From assembly GCF_003987495.1 (NCBI RefSeq), contig NZ_NGJU01000005.1:83841-147840 (forward strand): 64,000 bases of DNA, given 5' to 3'. The notes below the pieces were generated by a model. That model did no database searches. It was not told the origin of the DNA and was given only the letters and a program-made list of their open reading frames with translations. Source of the DNA: Vagococcus salmoninarum. Lineage in GTDB: Bacteria; Bacillota; Bacilli; Lactobacillales; Vagococcaceae. How positions within the stretch are numbered: the first letter of the stretch is position 1; each line of letters opens with the position of its first letter. Both the position numbers and the translations under genes were made by a program. Positions 63,426-64,000 of this stretch are shown in pieces.

Positions 63426-64000
63426 TTATTTAATTTTTATCAAGCCGTTAGTTAAAAAAATTCTGATACGCATGTTTTGAAATGATTTAAAACCGTAGGA
63501 TACTCTTTTTAATGTTTTTATATGTGTATTTTTAGCTTCGATTTTTCCGTTTGAATAGCTATAAATCAATGAATTTGTAATGCCCTCTTCATAGGAAAGA
63601 AGATTCTCTATTTTCTTTTTAAACTGTGGATCTAAATTATCAGGCAAGTTTTTTAAAAGTGAGAAGAATCCTTCTGGATTCTTAGTTCTGAAATGGTGTC
63701 CTAAAAGCTGAAATGATTCATAAGCATCTGCCAATGGTATTGATAGGGAGAGTAAACGGTCAATCATCATTGCTTCGGTTAAAAATGGGTATTTGGGAGA
63801 GCGGAAGCTGCGCCAGGTTTTGTAATGTGTCATATCAATGTTGCTAGAGTTTTTCAACAAAAACTTCCAATTTGTTTTTAATTTATTGGCATCACTTTTT
63901 TTGTTTTGTTGATTAATTCGTTTCATTTCTCTTACCCTAAACTCATTAAATGCGGAATTTAGATGTTTAACAATATGAAATCGATCAATAATTAGTCTAG
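63426..64000 (-). CDS. ISL3-family transposase, C-terminal part
   Basis: The frame is open from the right edge to the stop at 63426, so at least 191 residues of the C-terminal part are present and the 5' end is outside. IIDRFHIVKHLNSAFNEFR near the edge is the region following the second catalytic Asp of the ISL3 DDE domain, and NSLIYSYSNGKIEAKNTHIK carries the final acidic residue, followed by KRVSYGFKSFQNMRIRIFL, the conserved end of this family. An internal ATG at 63926 is not the start. No frameshift is seen in the part that is present. Confidence 0.9.
   Translation of the reverse strand, partial: RLIIDRFHIVKHLNSAFNEFRVREMKRINQQNKKSDANKLKTNWKFLLKNSSNIDMTHYKTWRSFRSPKYPFLTEAMMIDRLLSLSIPLADAYESFQLLGHHFRTKNPEGFFSLLKNLPDNLDPQFKKKIENLLSYEEGITNSLIYSYSNGKIEAKNTHIKTLKRVSYGFKSFQNMRIRIFLTNGLIKIK

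Larger units (their letters stand above)
63345..64000 (-). mobile_element. ISL3-family insertion sequence, one end
   Basis: GGCTCTTTGTCAAATAGG at 63345 fits the terminal inverted repeat of ISL3-family elements, and an ISL3 transposase reads towards it from the right. The other end lies outside the window, so the target duplication (usually 8 bp) cannot be checked. Confidence 0.75.

Overview
The window is low-GC Firmicute chromosome. LiaFSR, a BceRS-type module, a MurNAc-6P operon with mupG, TTG/GTG starts with strong Shine-Dalgarno (SD) sequences, a pyrG attenuator, a T-box leader and the ylaN-ftsW-pycA-ylb order together point to Lactobacillales, most likely Enterococcaceae (Vagococcus or Enterococcus). 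This rests on gene content and protein character, not a database match. Most genes lie on the minus strand. There is no rRNA, CRISPR array or prophage; the only mobile DNA seen is an ISL3-family element cut by the right edge.

Layout. 1-4.3 kb: a MutS-like membrane ATPase (partial), tadA, signal peptidase I, a PucR-type regulator, a small membrane protein, a YugP-type Zn protease and a PhnA-like protein. 4.6-7.3 kb: a plus-strand pair, an Mga-like regulator and a membrane diguanylate cyclase. 7.4-8.9 kb: a serine-recombinase homologue that has lost its catalytic residues, divergent from an azoreductase, with a large palindrome between them. 8.9-14.8 kb: an AI-2E family protein with an orphan GutA-like protein, a lactonase, and licT-bglP with a RAT/terminator. 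14.9-20 kb: YhgE/Pip with an Rrf2 regulator, then an ABC exporter preceded by a 13-codon reading frame. 20-24.4 kb: fba, pyrG with its attenuator, and an aldehyde dehydrogenase. 24.5-29.5 kb: MurNAc-peptide recycling (mupG-murQ-murP-HAD, then murR).

29.6-38.9 kb: a housekeeping block syntenic with Bacillus (ylaN, ftsW, pycA, CAP protein, ylbF, ylbG, rsmD, coaD, ylbL). 39-42.9 kb: sodA, a DUF1189 protein, a 2-hydroxyacid dehydrogenase, a HesB-like protein and KtrA. 42.9-45.5 kb: liaFSR behind a GACT-AGTC palindrome. 45.7-47.7 kb: greA and mltG. 47.9-51 kb: a T-box-controlled amino-acid ABC operon that opens with a HisH-like protein lacking its catalytic Cys and His. 51.1-52.4 kb: pepC with a 3' frameshift. 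52.6-54.4 kb: a GntR regulator with its membrane partner. 54.4-61.3 kb: a peptide-antibiotic detoxification module with one ATPase, two paralogous BceB permeases, a kinase and a regulator, and a matching BceR box. 61.4-64 kb: a HerA-like ATPase, tRNA-Thr(GGU) and the ISL3 element, which appears to have cut a reading frame just after its start.

The region joins envelope-stress sensing (LiaFSR, BceRS), wall turnover (mltG, ftsW, mur genes) and several RNA-level switches (T-box, pyrG reiterative-transcription attenuator, RAT). The least expected items are the three proteins that keep a fold but lose the catalytic residues, the 40-bp palindrome next to one of them, the peptide-like leader frame before the ABC exporter, and a probable ATT start codon in mupG.
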